Assembly (NCBI RefSeq): GCF_004296935.1
Contig: NZ_SCVH01000025.1
Span: 1-39,886, forward strand
DNA length: 39,886 nucleotides
Direction: 5' to 3'
DNA from: Reyranella sp.
GTDB lineage: Bacteria > Pseudomonadota > Alphaproteobacteria > Reyranellales > Reyranellaceae
Position 1 is the stretch's first letter, and every line of letters begins with the position of its first letter. The notes under the pieces are model-generated. The model saw only the letters and a list, made by a program, of their open reading frames with translations. It was not told the origin of the DNA and searched no databases. Of the stretch, positions 25,776 through 34,237 are shown piece by piece. The position numbers were made by a program, and so were the translations under genes.

Positions 25776-26498
25776 CTACTTCTTCCTGGTGAAATCGGCG
25801 TAGCGCGCCTTGGCCTCGTCGTTCGGCGGATAGAGGCCGGGCAGCGGCACGCCGCGTTCGACCTCCGACATGATCCAGCCTTCGAGCCGCTCCTGTTCCT
25901 GGCCTTCCTTGGCGACCGCCTCGACCAGGTCCTTGGGGATCAGCACCGCGCCGTCGTCGTCGACCACGATCACGTCGTCGGGGAACACCGCCACGCCGCC
26001 GCAGCCGATAGGCTCCTGCCAGCTCACGAAGGTGAGGCCGGCAACCGAGGGCGGCGCCGCGGCGCCCTGGCACCAGACCGGCAGCCCGGTGGCGAGCACT
26101 CCCGACATGTCGCGCATCACGCCGTCGGTGACCAGGCCCGCCACCTTCTTCTTGGCCATGCGCGCACACAGGATGTCGCCGAAGATGCCGGCGTCGGTGA
26201 CGCCCATGGAATCGGCCACCACGATCGCACCCTCGGGCATTGCCTCGATGGCGGCGCGGGTCGAGATCGGCGAGCCCCAGCTGGCCGGCGTCGCCAGATC
26301 CTCGCGCGCCGGCACGAAGCGGAGCGTGAAGGCACGGCCTACCAGCCGGCCCTGGCCGGGCTTGATCGGTCGCGTGCCGCGCAGCCAGACGTTGCGCAGC
26401 CCCTTCTTCAGCAGGATCGTGGTGATGCTGGCCGTCGTCACCTTGGCCAGCACGTCCTTGATGTCTTTCGCAAGCGGGGTCGTCGGTATGGTCTGCAC
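25776..26498 (-). CDS. RraA-like / HMG-aldolase family protein
   Basis: A 240-residue protein of the RraA-like family, whose members act as RNase E inhibitors or as metal-dependent 4-hydroxy-4-methyl-2-oxoglutarate/oxaloacetate aldolases. Key motifs are GDILCARMAKKKVAGLVTDG and VMRDMSG (GD..ArG...G.V.dG..RD, containing the Arg and Asp that bind the ketoacid and metal) and a late DDVIVVDDDGAVLIPK. The length, with an extra C-terminal tail (about 60 residues beyond RraA), favours the aldolase-like group. Start is a GTG at 26498 with GGAGA 6 bases upstream. No pathway genes are adjacent, so the substrate is unresolved. Confidence 0.85.
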   Translation of the reverse strand: MQTIPTTPLAKDIKDVLAKVTTASITTILLKKGLRNVWLRGTRPIKPGQGRLVGRAFTLRFVPAREDLATPASWGSPISTRAAIEAMPEGAIVVADSMGVTDAGIFGDILCARMAKKKVAGLVTDGVMRDMSGVLATGLPVWCQGAAAPPSVAGLTFVSWQEPIGCGGVAVFPDDVIVVDDDGAVLIPKDLVEAVAKEGQEQERLEGWIMSEVERGVPLPGLYPPNDEAKARYADFTRKK

Positions 26499-26539
26499 GG
26501 TGTCTCCGGTTCCAGGAAGGGGGTGGTCGATCAGATGAA

Positions 26540-26916
26540 CTACGGTTTGGCCTGCGTCGCAAGCCGGGCGTGTGCCTCGGTCGCGGTCTTGAACAGCCTG
26601 GCCGGCTGCTTCGACGGCGAGACGTTGACGAATCTCTTGCAGGCCACCTGCACCTTGCCCGTCAGCCCCACGACGGCGAGCGGCCCGCTCGGCATGGTGG
26701 CGGTATAGGTGCTGAGCCGCGCCCCATCGTCATCACGTCGTCGTCGCTGTAGACCGGCTCGGCCAGCGTTGCATCGTACAGCTTGGCGGAGGCCAGCACG
26801 TCGGCCACGACCAAAGCGTCGAAATATTCCTCCTCTATCTCCTTCAGCGTGACCTTCCCCTCGGCCACGATGTGGATGAGCCTCTCGGCTTGAAGGGTTT
26901 TCCAGCGCAGCGGCAT
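26540..26916 (-). pseudogene. STAS-like small protein, frameshifted
   Basis: Two minus-strand frames together give one sensible protein of about 125 residues. The first frame runs from ATG 26916 (MPLRWKTLQAERLIHIVAEG, with GGGAGG upstream) to VYSDDDVMTMG. The second continues ARLSTYTATMPSGPLAVVGLTGKVQV...RLFKTATEAHARL and stops at 26540. The junction lies at a four-base homopolymer (CCCC on the plus strand, 26722-26725). One extra G on the coding strand would join the frames exactly. The strand/helix pattern suggests a STAS/SpoIIAA-like fold. It is either a sequencing error, a recent pseudogene or, less likely, programmed slippage. Confidence 0.7.
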
Positions 26917-27164
26917 GTGAGCCTCCCGAAGCCCTATTGGCCGCGAGAGCCCATCCCCTCAGCAGCTGTCGGTCTTTTTCTCCCATCCCGCTTGGCATCC
27001 CGTCGGTCGTCGGTGCGCTTCGGGCATCCTCGCTACTGACCCGGGGTGGGCGACCTGCTGCCCTGAGTTCGCTCTCGAATGAAGTTATTCAACGCAGGAC
27101 ATGACGAAATTCGGACCGCTGACCGTCTCTGGAAGCGAAGGATGTCGTCCCGTGGAGATAGGCA

Positions 27165-27674
27165 ATGCATCGGTTGATCGTACGGCTCTCCCTGTTTATG
27201 GCTTTCGCTTGGACATCGGCGCTGGCCCAGGCCGACGCAACGATGTGGAACGGCGCCTACGCACAGGTGCGGGCCAACTACGTCGACGTCGCCCGCGACC
27301 AGGCCGCTTGGGAAACGTTGTGGCGCACTTGGGTGGGCGCAGACCCACCGCGCAGTCTGCCCGTTGGCAGCATGGGTGTCGCGGTGTTCATCGGACCCCG
27401 GCGTACTGGCGGCTATGACGTCGAGGTGTTGGGTATCGAGCAGCGCGACTGTCTCGACGTGGTGAAGTTCGTCGAGCACGTGCCGTCGCAGGGAGCGTTC
27501 ATCACTCAGGCCTTCACGATGCCCTGGACGATCGCGCTACTTCCGGTAAGCGGCCGTCCGATCGTCTTCGAACGGCAAGGCGCGATGGCCGACACGCGCC
27601 TGCTGCTGCCGGCGTCGGACGGCGGACGCCTGATGCAGATGAGCGAAATTTGCAGCAGGGACCGCCGCCCGTGA
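27165..27674 (+). CDS. Exported PrcB-domain-like protein
   Basis: A 169-residue protein with an N-terminal signal (MHRLIVRLSLFMAFAWTSALAQA). The mature part has the pattern AAWETLWRTWVG...PVGSMGVAVFIGPRRTGGYDVEVLGIEQ, which matches the C-terminal domain of the protease complex subunit PrcB family (W..LW... then a hydrophobic strand ending in G.R.TGGY.V.V). PrcB modulates the Treponema dentilisin protease complex; in other bacteria the role is unknown. Its GTGA stop overlaps the next small gene. It is the first gene on the plus strand before the TPR genes. Confidence 0.65.
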   Translation: MHRLIVRLSLFMAFAWTSALAQADATMWNGAYAQVRANYVDVARDQAAWETLWRTWVGADPPRSLPVGSMGVAVFIGPRRTGGYDVEVLGIEQRDCLDVVKFVEHVPSQGAFITQAFTMPWTIALLPVSGRPIVFERQGAMADTRLLLPASDGGRLMQMSEICSRDRRP

Positions 27675-27799
27675 ACGCTGGTGTGCTGCTTGGCCTGGCG
27701 TGGATCGCGGCGGGTGCCATTGGGGCCGCGCTGTTCTTTGCCCGGCATGCCTGGCCGGCAGTCGGAATTTCCCTCCTGCAAATCGTTATCAGCTTGTGA
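27671..27799 (+). CDS. 42-residue membrane peptide
   Basis: GTG 27671 overlaps the stop of the PrcB-like gene (GTGA), so translation is probably coupled. The peptide is almost all hydrophobic (NAGVLLGLAWIAAGAIGAAL, then FFARHAW and GISLLQIVISL), enough for one or two membrane passes. It is too short for standard gene calling. No family is recognised. Confidence 0.45.
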   Translation: MNAGVLLGLAWIAAGAIGAALFFARHAWPAVGISLLQIVISL

Positions 27800-27870
27800 C
27801 CCATGGGATTTCGATAGGATGATGCTCGGGCGTTGGGGCCGTTGGGGCAGGGGACCTTACGCGATTGAAG
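27794..27870 (+). promoter_or_regulatory. Conserved 77-bp upstream element, copy A
   Basis: TTG...TTTCGATAGGATGATG (to 27824) followed 30 bases later by CCTTACGCGATTGAAG (27855-27870). A matching element occurs at 34162-34237 beside the sigma-factor gene, with the same internal spacing to within one base. TTGTGA and TAGGAT 15 bases apart could be a -35/-10 pair. It lies about 120 bases before the first TPR gene. Confidence 0.5.
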
Positions 27871-27988
27871 TCGAAGGGAAGCGACGGGGCGGCGCGATGT
27901 CCCCGTACGCAGACAGGTGTGGTGTCGAGCGGCGTACAGGTCTTTCTGCCCGGTGGCGAATCTCGCTGCCGGCAAAGAGGAGGCTGGC

Positions 27989-30310
27989 ATGAAACCGCGC
28001 TCTTCGATGATCGTATTGGCGATCGCCCTGACGATCGGCGCCGCTCCATCCCTTGCCCAACAGGGAGTCCGCGTCGGCAACTGCTGGACGGATTATTCCG
28101 GGCGTAATCATTGCGGCCCGGATACGACGCCGCCAAGGGTTCGCGGCGGCTCGGGCGGAACAACATATGTCCCGCCTCCCCCCGCTCCTGGCATGGTCGA
28201 ATTCAAACGAGGAAAAGACCTGTTCAATGCCGGGCGATACGTCGACGCCATTGCCGCCTTCCAACAGGCCGACCGCCTGCGCCCCAACGATGCCAACATT
28301 CTCGATTGGCTGGCGGAAAGCAGCCGTCGCGCCGAGCGCCACCGGGAAGCCATCGAATATGGCCGGCGGGTTCTCCAGATAAACCCCAGAGACGGCAGGG
28401 CAGCCGGCGGCATCGGGTACAGCCACTATCAGTTGGGCGATCTCAAGAGCGCATTGGCGTTCTACCAGCAGGCGCTCCAGCTCGATCTGACGTCGGCTGA
28501 CCGTACGATCACCCAAAGTTCGATTGCCAACATCAAGCAGGAATTGCTGCGGGAGACAGTCAAGGTCCAGGAAAAGACGGCGCAGCAAGCGATTGCGGCA
28601 CAGATAAGAAAACTCGAGGACGCTCAACAAAGCCTCGATCGATCGATGGCCGCGATGCACGCCGCACGCCAAGCCTTCGTCGACCAAGGCAGCCTCTTTC
28701 GCAGCATGAACGACCTGCCTGATTCCCGCGACGGCGAGCTCAAGCGCGCTACTCTCCTCCGAGCATATCTCAAGAAGTATCCAAACCAGCCGGGCAAGTG
28801 GGACCGGTTGGCAGAAGTCCTGCTGAAGGCGACAGTCGCCGACCGCCCGGCCGCGGCGGAAATCAACGAGGCTATTGCAGCCGCGCGCCGTGCGATCGCT
28901 TTGAAGCCAGACGAAGCCGCTTTCTACAGAACGCTGATCATCGGCCTCGCCGCCGCGAAACAAGGCGACGAGGCCATTGCCTATGCCAGGGTCGCGACCC
29001 AGAAATTCAAGGACAAGGACTTCGGCGGCGCCTTTCAAGCCAAGATCGCCGCATTCGAAGTTCGAAAATGGGGGCGGTTCGCAGAGGCGGAGCGATTGCT
29101 CGACCTCGTCGCAAGCACGGTTGGTCCCGAAAAAGTGCGCGACGACCGCGCTGGTTTGCGGCATGCCACATTCCTGGCTGCAATCACGAAGGGCGACGGC
29201 GTCACTGCCGGCAATGCTCTCGCTGCGCTCTGCAAGGTTCAGGCGACTTGCCTGGATCAGGGCCACTATGGCGAACTGGCTTTGCGTGATGGCCGTCCCG
29301 ACGAGGGAAAGGCGGCGTACCTGGCGGTTGTCGTGGCGACACCACCGGAGAAGCGGCTGGCTGCAGTGGCGCAGTTCCGCGATGCCATTCTCAAATACTC
29401 GAACAATCCGGCCGACTATGCCGAAGTGCAATCGGCCTATATCGGGTTGATGCCGCCGGGCCCGAGCGATGCAAAGGCCATCGAGCAGGCCAAGCTCGGC
29501 TACGTGCTGCTGCGGGCCGGACAGCAGCAACAGGCGGCGGCAGAGTTCAAGAAGGCGTTGACCCACGACAGCACCGATCCGGCCTTCTATGTCCGAACGG
29601 GCGATATCCTGCGACGCTCGCTGGCCGAGCCTGCGGAAGCGATCCGGTTTTATGAACGGGCGCTGCAGCTCGATCCGAACGACGTTGCCGCGGCGGCGCG
29701 CCTGGCGGCGGCGCGGCAGACACTGGCACCCGGCAATCCTGGCCGGACACCCGACGCGGCCCAGAAGAGGCCGCCGCCGGTGGCGACGCAGCCCGGCGCC
29801 CTGGGAGAGGCAGGCGCGCTGAGCCGGGCATCGCGCGGGGCCGACGGGAAGATCGATCCGAGGATGGCAGCACAGGCGGCGCGGGATGCCTTCGACGGTG
29901 GCATGGTCAAGGTCGGCAGCGCGACGCCGGTCGTGCTGGGTGGCATGCCGCCGGCGGCGTCACCGTCGGCCGCACCATCGGAGCACCTGCAGAAGGATCC
30001 GAAATGGCAGGTGCTGAAGGCCGTCGAAGAGAAGCTGGAGAGCCGTGCGGCCGAGGTGGAGCAAGGTCTTGCCGAAGCTGAGCGCAAGCTGGAGACGGCG
30101 CCGCCGGCGGAGAAGCCCAAGGTTCAGGTCGAGGTGGTTAAGCAGCGCGACCAGGTGACCAAGGTCCGCGCCGAGTTGCAGATGGCCAAGGTGCAGACGG
30201 AGAGCTATCGGCTGAGTGTCGAGGAACAACCGGTCCCGGCTGTCGAAGCGTCGGCAGGAAATCCCGAAGCGCCCCCTGCCTCCGGTTCGCCACCTCCCAG
30301 GATGGAGTGA
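27989..30310 (+). CDS. Exported TPR-repeat protein, paralogue 1
   Basis: A 773-residue exported protein built largely of tetratricopeptide-like helices. The signal peptide (MKPRSSMIVLAIALTIGAAPSLAQ) is followed by VGNCWTDYSGRNHCGPD (Cys32, Cys42; a likely disulfide) and a Pro-rich linker. TPR units include FKRGKDLFNAGRYVDAIAAFQQADRL and IEYGRRVLQINPRDGRAAGGIGYSHYQLGDLKSALAFYQQAL, and later ADFKKAL-type and AIRFYERALQLDPNDVAAA. The last 100 residues are coiled-coil (KAVEEKLESRAAEVEQGLAEAERKLE). ATG 27989 is set by AGGAGG 6 bases upstream. It is followed 4 bases later by a close paralogue. TPR proteins usually scaffold complexes; partners are unknown. Confidence 0.85.
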   Translation: MKPRSSMIVLAIALTIGAAPSLAQQGVRVGNCWTDYSGRNHCGPDTTPPRVRGGSGGTTYVPPPPAPGMVEFKRGKDLFNAGRYVDAIAAFQQADRLRPNDANILDWLAESSRRAERHREAIEYGRRVLQINPRDGRAAGGIGYSHYQLGDLKSALAFYQQALQLDLTSADRTITQSSIANIKQELLRETVKVQEKTAQQAIAAQIRKLEDAQQSLDRSMAAMHAARQAFVDQGSLFRSMNDLPDSRDGELKRATLLRAYLKKYPNQPGKWDRLAEVLLKATVADRPAAAEINEAIAAARRAIALKPDEAAFYRTLIIGLAAAKQGDEAIAYARVATQKFKDKDFGGAFQAKIAAFEVRKWGRFAEAERLLDLVASTVGPEKVRDDRAGLRHATFLAAITKGDGVTAGNALAALCKVQATCLDQGHYGELALRDGRPDEGKAAYLAVVVATPPEKRLAAVAQFRDAILKYSNNPADYAEVQSAYIGLMPPGPSDAKAIEQAKLGYVLLRAGQQQQAAAEFKKALTHDSTDPAFYVRTGDILRRSLAEPAEAIRFYERALQLDPNDVAAAARLAAARQTLAPGNPGRTPDAAQKRPPPVATQPGALGEAGALSRASRGADGKIDPRMAAQAARDAFDGGMVKVGSATPVVLGGMPPAASPSAAPSEHLQKDPKWQVLKAVEEKLESRAAEVEQGLAEAERKLETAPPAEKPKVQVEVVKQRDQVTKVRAELQMAKVQTESYRLSVEEQPVPAVEASAGNPEAPPASGSPPPRME

Positions 30311-30314
30311 TCTC

Positions 30315-32660
30315 ATGGGCTGGAACGAATTCCAGTGGCGTTCGCCGCTGGCGATGAGGCGAAGAGTGAGAGCAGGTGTTTCGATCGTCGTTCTGGCGAT
30401 CACAGCCGGCCTGACCGGCGCGATTGCGTCCTTCGCCTGCGCTCAAACGGGAGTTCGCGTTGGCAACTGCTGGACGGACTACGCCGGGCGCAACCATTGC
30501 GGCCCGGATCCGACGCCCCCAAGGGGGCGCGGCGGCTCGGGCGGAACGGCTTATTTTCCTCCCCCTCCTGTCCTCAGCCCGGCAGAAAGCGCCTATGCAT
30601 CCGGAAGCGATTTCTTCAATGCGGGCCGTTACGCCGAGGCTTTGCCGTACGCACAGCAGGCAGTGGCGCTCGCTCCAAATGTGCCGGGATATCTTCGAGC
30701 CCTCGGCCAATGCTATGCGGCCCTCGGCCGCTACGCCGAGGCTCTGACTTACTTGAACCAGGCGCTCGCGCACAACCCCGGCGACGCAAAGGCGCTGAAC
30801 GAAAAAGGATTTGCGCAGTTCAAGCTGGGTGACAAGGCGGGGGCCGTGGCGACATGGAAGCAGTCGATGGCCCTTGGCGCCAACGGTCAGCCGCAGATCA
30901 TTGCAGACAACATCCGCAACGCAGAATCGTGGATAGCCAAGGAGAGGACCGACAAGGACCGCCAACAGGCGGCGGCACATGAGAAGGCCGCCAAGGATAT
31001 CGTCACCAGTCTGCGAGAAACGCTCCAGCAACAGGCGACCCGGCTGACGCTCAGCAGCAAAGCGCGGGAAATGTCCGGGACGCCCGAAGGGATGCTGGCC
31101 GGTATCGAATTGCTGCGTGGCTACACGAGACAGAATCCGAACGACGGCTACGGCCACTACTACCTCGCCGACGCGTATCTTCGGTACTTCAAATTCGGCA
31201 TTCCGGGGCAGCCCATCCCGCCGGCGATGGCCGGTGCCGCGCTGGACGCGGCGCGGCGGGGCTACGCATTGGAGCGAAACGACAGTAGCGCTCACAACCT
31301 TATTGGCATTCTTGTTCGTATAGGGCGGGCCGATGAAGCCGTGGCAACAGCAAGAAAGGAGACCGCCAGCAAGCTCGTTCAGGGTGGTCTGACCATTTGG
31401 GCATCAGACGCCATCAAGGACGGCAAGCTGGACGCGGCGGAGCGACTCCTCGATCTCGCCTCGAAAGACTCGCCGCCGGCCACACTGTCGATGACCTATC
31501 GGGATCTTCGCGAGGCGCAGTTCGAGGCGGCGATTCGTTCGACGAATACGACCAAGGCATTGGCGGCACTGGAAGCCCTGGATCGCCTGAAAATGTACCC
31601 GCCGGGTCACCATGCCCAAATGATTGCCGAGAAGCGCTTCGTTGAAGGCCGGCTGGACGAGGGGAAGGCGGCATATCTGGCGATCGTCATGGCGACGCCA
31701 CCGGACAAGCGGCTGGCCGCGGTGGTGCAGTTCCGCAACGCCGTCCTCAAGTATACGAACAGCCCGGCCGACTATGCCGAGGTGCAGCGCGCCTACATCA
31801 GCCTGATGCCGCCGGGGCCAAGTGATGCGAAGGCCATCGAGCAGGCCAAGCTCGGCTACGTGTTGCTGCGGGCGGGGCAGCAGCAGCTGGCGGCGGCCGA
31901 GTTCAAGAAGGCTCTGGCGCACGACAGCAGCGATCCGGCTTTCTATGTCCGCATGGGCGACATCCTGCGTCGCGGGCTGGGCGAGCCTTCGACGGCGATC
32001 CGCTTCTACGAGCGGGCATTGCAGCTCGATCCCAGCAACGTTGCGGCGGGCGCGCGCCTGGCGGTTGCACGGCAGGCGCTGGCGCCAGGCAATACCGGAC
32101 GTGTCCCTGAAGTGGTCCTGACGGGGCCGCCGCCGGTGGCGACGCAGCCCGGCGCCCTGGGAGAGGCAGGCGCGTTGAGCCGGGCGTCGGTCGGGGCCGA
32201 CGGGAAGATCGATCCGAAGATGGCAGCACAGGCGGCGCGGGATGCGTTCGACGCCGGCATGGCGAAGGCCGGCGGGATCGCCACGCCGGTGGTGCTGGGC
32301 GGCCTGCCGCCGGCCCCGGCAGCACCGGCCGCGCCGTCGGAGCGGGTGCAGAAGGATCCCAAGTGGCAGGCGCTCAAGGCGATCGAGGAGAAGCTGGAGA
32401 GCCGCGTGGCCGAGGTCGACCAGGCTCTGGCGGACGGCGAGCGCAAGCTCGACGCTGCACCGCCGGCGGAGAAGCCCAAGGTGCAGGTCGAAGTGGTGAA
32501 GCAGCGCGACCAGGCGACCAAGGTCCGCTCGGAGCTGCAGGTCGCGAAAGTGCAGACCGAGAGCTATCGGCTGAGCGTCGACGAGGAACCGATATCGCCC
32601 GCACCTGCGGAGACGCATGCCGCACCGACCAGCATTCCCACCCCTGCCGCGACCAAGTGA
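30315..32660 (+). CDS. Exported TPR-repeat protein, paralogue 2
   Basis: A 781-residue paralogue of the preceding gene with the same architecture: signal segment, VGNCWTDYAGRNHCGPD (Cys52, Cys62), Pro-rich linker, TPR units (SDFFNAGRYAEALPYAQQAVALAP, GQCYAALGRYAEALTYLNQALAHNP, AEFKKALAHDSSDPAFYVRMGD, IRFYERALQLDPSNVAAG) and a C-terminal coiled coil. The middle third has diverged most, while the N-terminal Cys motif and the last third are nearly identical to its neighbour at DNA level. ATG 30315 begins 4 bases after the upstream stop with GGAG in range; ATG 30354 would give a more standard signal peptide. It is cotranscribed with its neighbours. Confidence 0.85.
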   Translation: MGWNEFQWRSPLAMRRRVRAGVSIVVLAITAGLTGAIASFACAQTGVRVGNCWTDYAGRNHCGPDPTPPRGRGGSGGTAYFPPPPVLSPAESAYASGSDFFNAGRYAEALPYAQQAVALAPNVPGYLRALGQCYAALGRYAEALTYLNQALAHNPGDAKALNEKGFAQFKLGDKAGAVATWKQSMALGANGQPQIIADNIRNAESWIAKERTDKDRQQAAAHEKAAKDIVTSLRETLQQQATRLTLSSKAREMSGTPEGMLAGIELLRGYTRQNPNDGYGHYYLADAYLRYFKFGIPGQPIPPAMAGAALDAARRGYALERNDSSAHNLIGILVRIGRADEAVATARKETASKLVQGGLTIWASDAIKDGKLDAAERLLDLASKDSPPATLSMTYRDLREAQFEAAIRSTNTTKALAALEALDRLKMYPPGHHAQMIAEKRFVEGRLDEGKAAYLAIVMATPPDKRLAAVVQFRNAVLKYTNSPADYAEVQRAYISLMPPGPSDAKAIEQAKLGYVLLRAGQQQLAAAEFKKALAHDSSDPAFYVRMGDILRRGLGEPSTAIRFYERALQLDPSNVAAGARLAVARQALAPGNTGRVPEVVLTGPPPVATQPGALGEAGALSRASVGADGKIDPKMAAQAARDAFDAGMAKAGGIATPVVLGGLPPAPAAPAAPSERVQKDPKWQALKAIEEKLESRVAEVDQALADGERKLDAAPPAEKPKVQVEVVKQRDQATKVRSELQVAKVQTESYRLSVDEEPISPAPAETHAAPTSIPTPAATK

Positions 32661-32663
32661 TCC

Positions 32664-33743
32664 ATGGTGCCAATGCTCTTTCGCCTCGTTCTGATCGGCC
32701 TCGCGGTCGTGGTGTTCGCCCGGCTTGCCATCGCCCAAGTCCCGGCGCTCCGCGACATACCCGCCGATGCCGTCGAACCGGACCGCAGCGAGCTTGCCGG
32801 CGCACGGCGCGATCTTCTGGTCCGGCTCTCCAATCTTCGTCAGCAGGTGCAGGCTTTCAATGCGCGATGCGCCAACGTGGTCAAGGGATCGGCCGATGCC
32901 GTGCAATGTCAGCAACGGCAGAGCCAGCTCGATGGCGTGCGAGCGGTGTACATAGTTGATGCCGACGCGTTCAATGCCAGGACCGGTAGCGTTCCGCGCC
33001 TTGCGGCGGACGGGCAGTGCCCCCCGGGCAGAGTGACCCTGCGCTACGATTCCGGCGGGGTTCAATGCCGCTGCGACTCCGGACAGTTCCTGCAGCGAGG
33101 TCAGTGTGTTTCCAAGTCACTGGCCGATGTCCAGAAGGACCTGCCCCCGATCGTGGTCGAAGAAGTGAGCGGTGATGTCCGCTTCTCGGTGCGCGGTGCC
33201 GGTGACCTGCCGGTGACCGTCGCCGGAGTCGGCAGGCCCATGCTGGCGAATCGCGTCGTCACCGGACCCAAGTCGAGTGCCCGCATCCGGTTCGCGGATG
33301 GCAGCGTCTGGATTGTCGGGCCTGGCTCGGAAGTGACGTTCTCGGACTTCCCCGAGGCGTTCAACTCCAGGATGCGCCTGATCGATCTGGGTAAGGGGAT
33401 GATCCGTTGGGCGAGCGCCGTGGGAACCGGCAAGGCGACCGTCACGGAAGCGACCGGAGCGCTCAACAGACAGCTTGTCGCCATGCGATACAGCAACCTG
33501 AGAACGCCGACGGCGGTGGCTGCGGTTCGCGGCACCCAAGTCATGCTTGCCCTCGAGGATGCTGAGCGGCTCTCGATTGCCGTTGTCGAAGGCGGCATCG
33601 ATTTGCGTGTCGGAGGAGCCACCTCGCCCGTTGCCATGGAAGCCGGCAGCCGCATCGTGCTGGGCGTCAATGGTGACATTATCAGCATCACCAAAGATCA
33701 GCCGTCCGTACTTGAAAATCAGTGGCGGGCGCGTTTGCAATGA
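32664..33743 (+). CDS. FecR-domain envelope protein
   Basis: A 359-residue exported protein (signal MLFRLVLIGLAVVVFARLAIAQ). An N-terminal helical part with paired Cys (NARCANVVKG..VQCQQRQ) and a Cys-rich knot (GQCPPGRVTLRY..GVQCRCDSGQFLQRGQCVSK) precede a FecR domain: VVTGPKSSARIRFADGSVWIVGPGSEVTF, then TPTAVAAVRGTQVMLALED, then VVEGGIDLRV and AGSRIVLGVNGD. FecR domains outside iron transport are common in periplasmic proteins linked to signalling. It lies 3 bases after the second TPR gene, so the three genes should form an operon and perhaps one complex. Confidence 0.88.
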   Translation: MVPMLFRLVLIGLAVVVFARLAIAQVPALRDIPADAVEPDRSELAGARRDLLVRLSNLRQQVQAFNARCANVVKGSADAVQCQQRQSQLDGVRAVYIVDADAFNARTGSVPRLAADGQCPPGRVTLRYDSGGVQCRCDSGQFLQRGQCVSKSLADVQKDLPPIVVEEVSGDVRFSVRGAGDLPVTVAGVGRPMLANRVVTGPKSSARIRFADGSVWIVGPGSEVTFSDFPEAFNSRMRLIDLGKGMIRWASAVGTGKATVTEATGALNRQLVAMRYSNLRTPTAVAAVRGTQVMLALEDAERLSIAVVEGGIDLRVGGATSPVAMEAGSRIVLGVNGDIISITKDQPSVLENQWRARLQ

Positions 33744-33829
33744 GCAGTGCTGATATGACTAAGGCCTGTACCGCCTGAAGTGCAAATGAAGCAGCTTCGA
33801 GATCGTACGTTTCTCATCGAGGCCAACGT

Positions 33830-34081
33830 TTAGCGCCTCAGATCCTGTGGCACAGGCGTTCGCAGACAATCAGCAGGCCGAACAAGACGAGTCCGCCGCC
33901 GAAAGCAGCACATCGAGCAGGGAGGCTTTGCTTCGTCGGCATTGAAGGCCGTCAACGCGTAGGAATGCGAGCCGGCCGGCGACCCGGCAGGATATGGACG
34001 GTATAGCAATTTGGGATTGGTGAGCCCTTTCTGTCCCTCGACGAGCAGGAAGGCCCACAGCCATTCGACCTCGTCACTCAT
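33830..34081 (-). CDS. Small protein, doubtful, possible frameshift
   Basis: An 83-residue reading starting MSDEVEWLWAFLLVEGQKGL. After about residue 50 (ALTAFNADEA) it becomes Cys/Arg-rich and unlike a normal protein. A +1 shift near 33925 instead gives ARCAAFGGGLVLFGLLIVCERLCHRI and a stop at 33838, a convincing membrane helix. So it may be a frameshifted small membrane protein, or nothing. It is convergent with fecR and divergent from the sigma gene. Confidence 0.35.
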   Translation of the reverse strand: MSDEVEWLWAFLLVEGQKGLTNPKLLYRPYPAGSPAGSHSYALTAFNADEAKPPCSMCCFRRRTRLVRPADCLRTPVPQDLRR

Positions 34082-34161
34082 ATTGCACCGCCCATGCGCA
34101 CCTACCGGGGTGAAGGGACGGACAAGGACCTGAAATTCGCGCTGTGCGAACAGTTCTCACA

Positions 34162-34237
34162 TTGCAACGGGTGGGCCTTCGATACGATGATGTCGTCGCG
34201 TCCGGGCTTGGGGGTGATGGGCCTTACGCGATTGGAG
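34162..34237 (+). promoter_or_regulatory. Conserved 76-bp upstream element, copy B
   Basis: TTCGATACGATGATG (34178-34192) and CCTTACGCGATTGGAG (34222-34237) match copy A at 27794-27870 with internal spacing one base shorter. Upstream, TTGCAA and TACGAT are 15 bases apart, as in copy A. It lies at the 5' end of the sigma-factor gene, so either the gene starts within it or the true start is at or after 34217. Confidence 0.5.

Noticed and set aside
31404-33065. Minus-strand frame opposite TPR paralogue 2 and FecR
   Set aside because: Repeats the shadow seen opposite TPR paralogue 1, so it mirrors the duplication and is not a gene.
33740-33778. 12-codon ORF overlapping the FecR stop (ATGA)
   Set aside because: Too short and without distinctive features to support.
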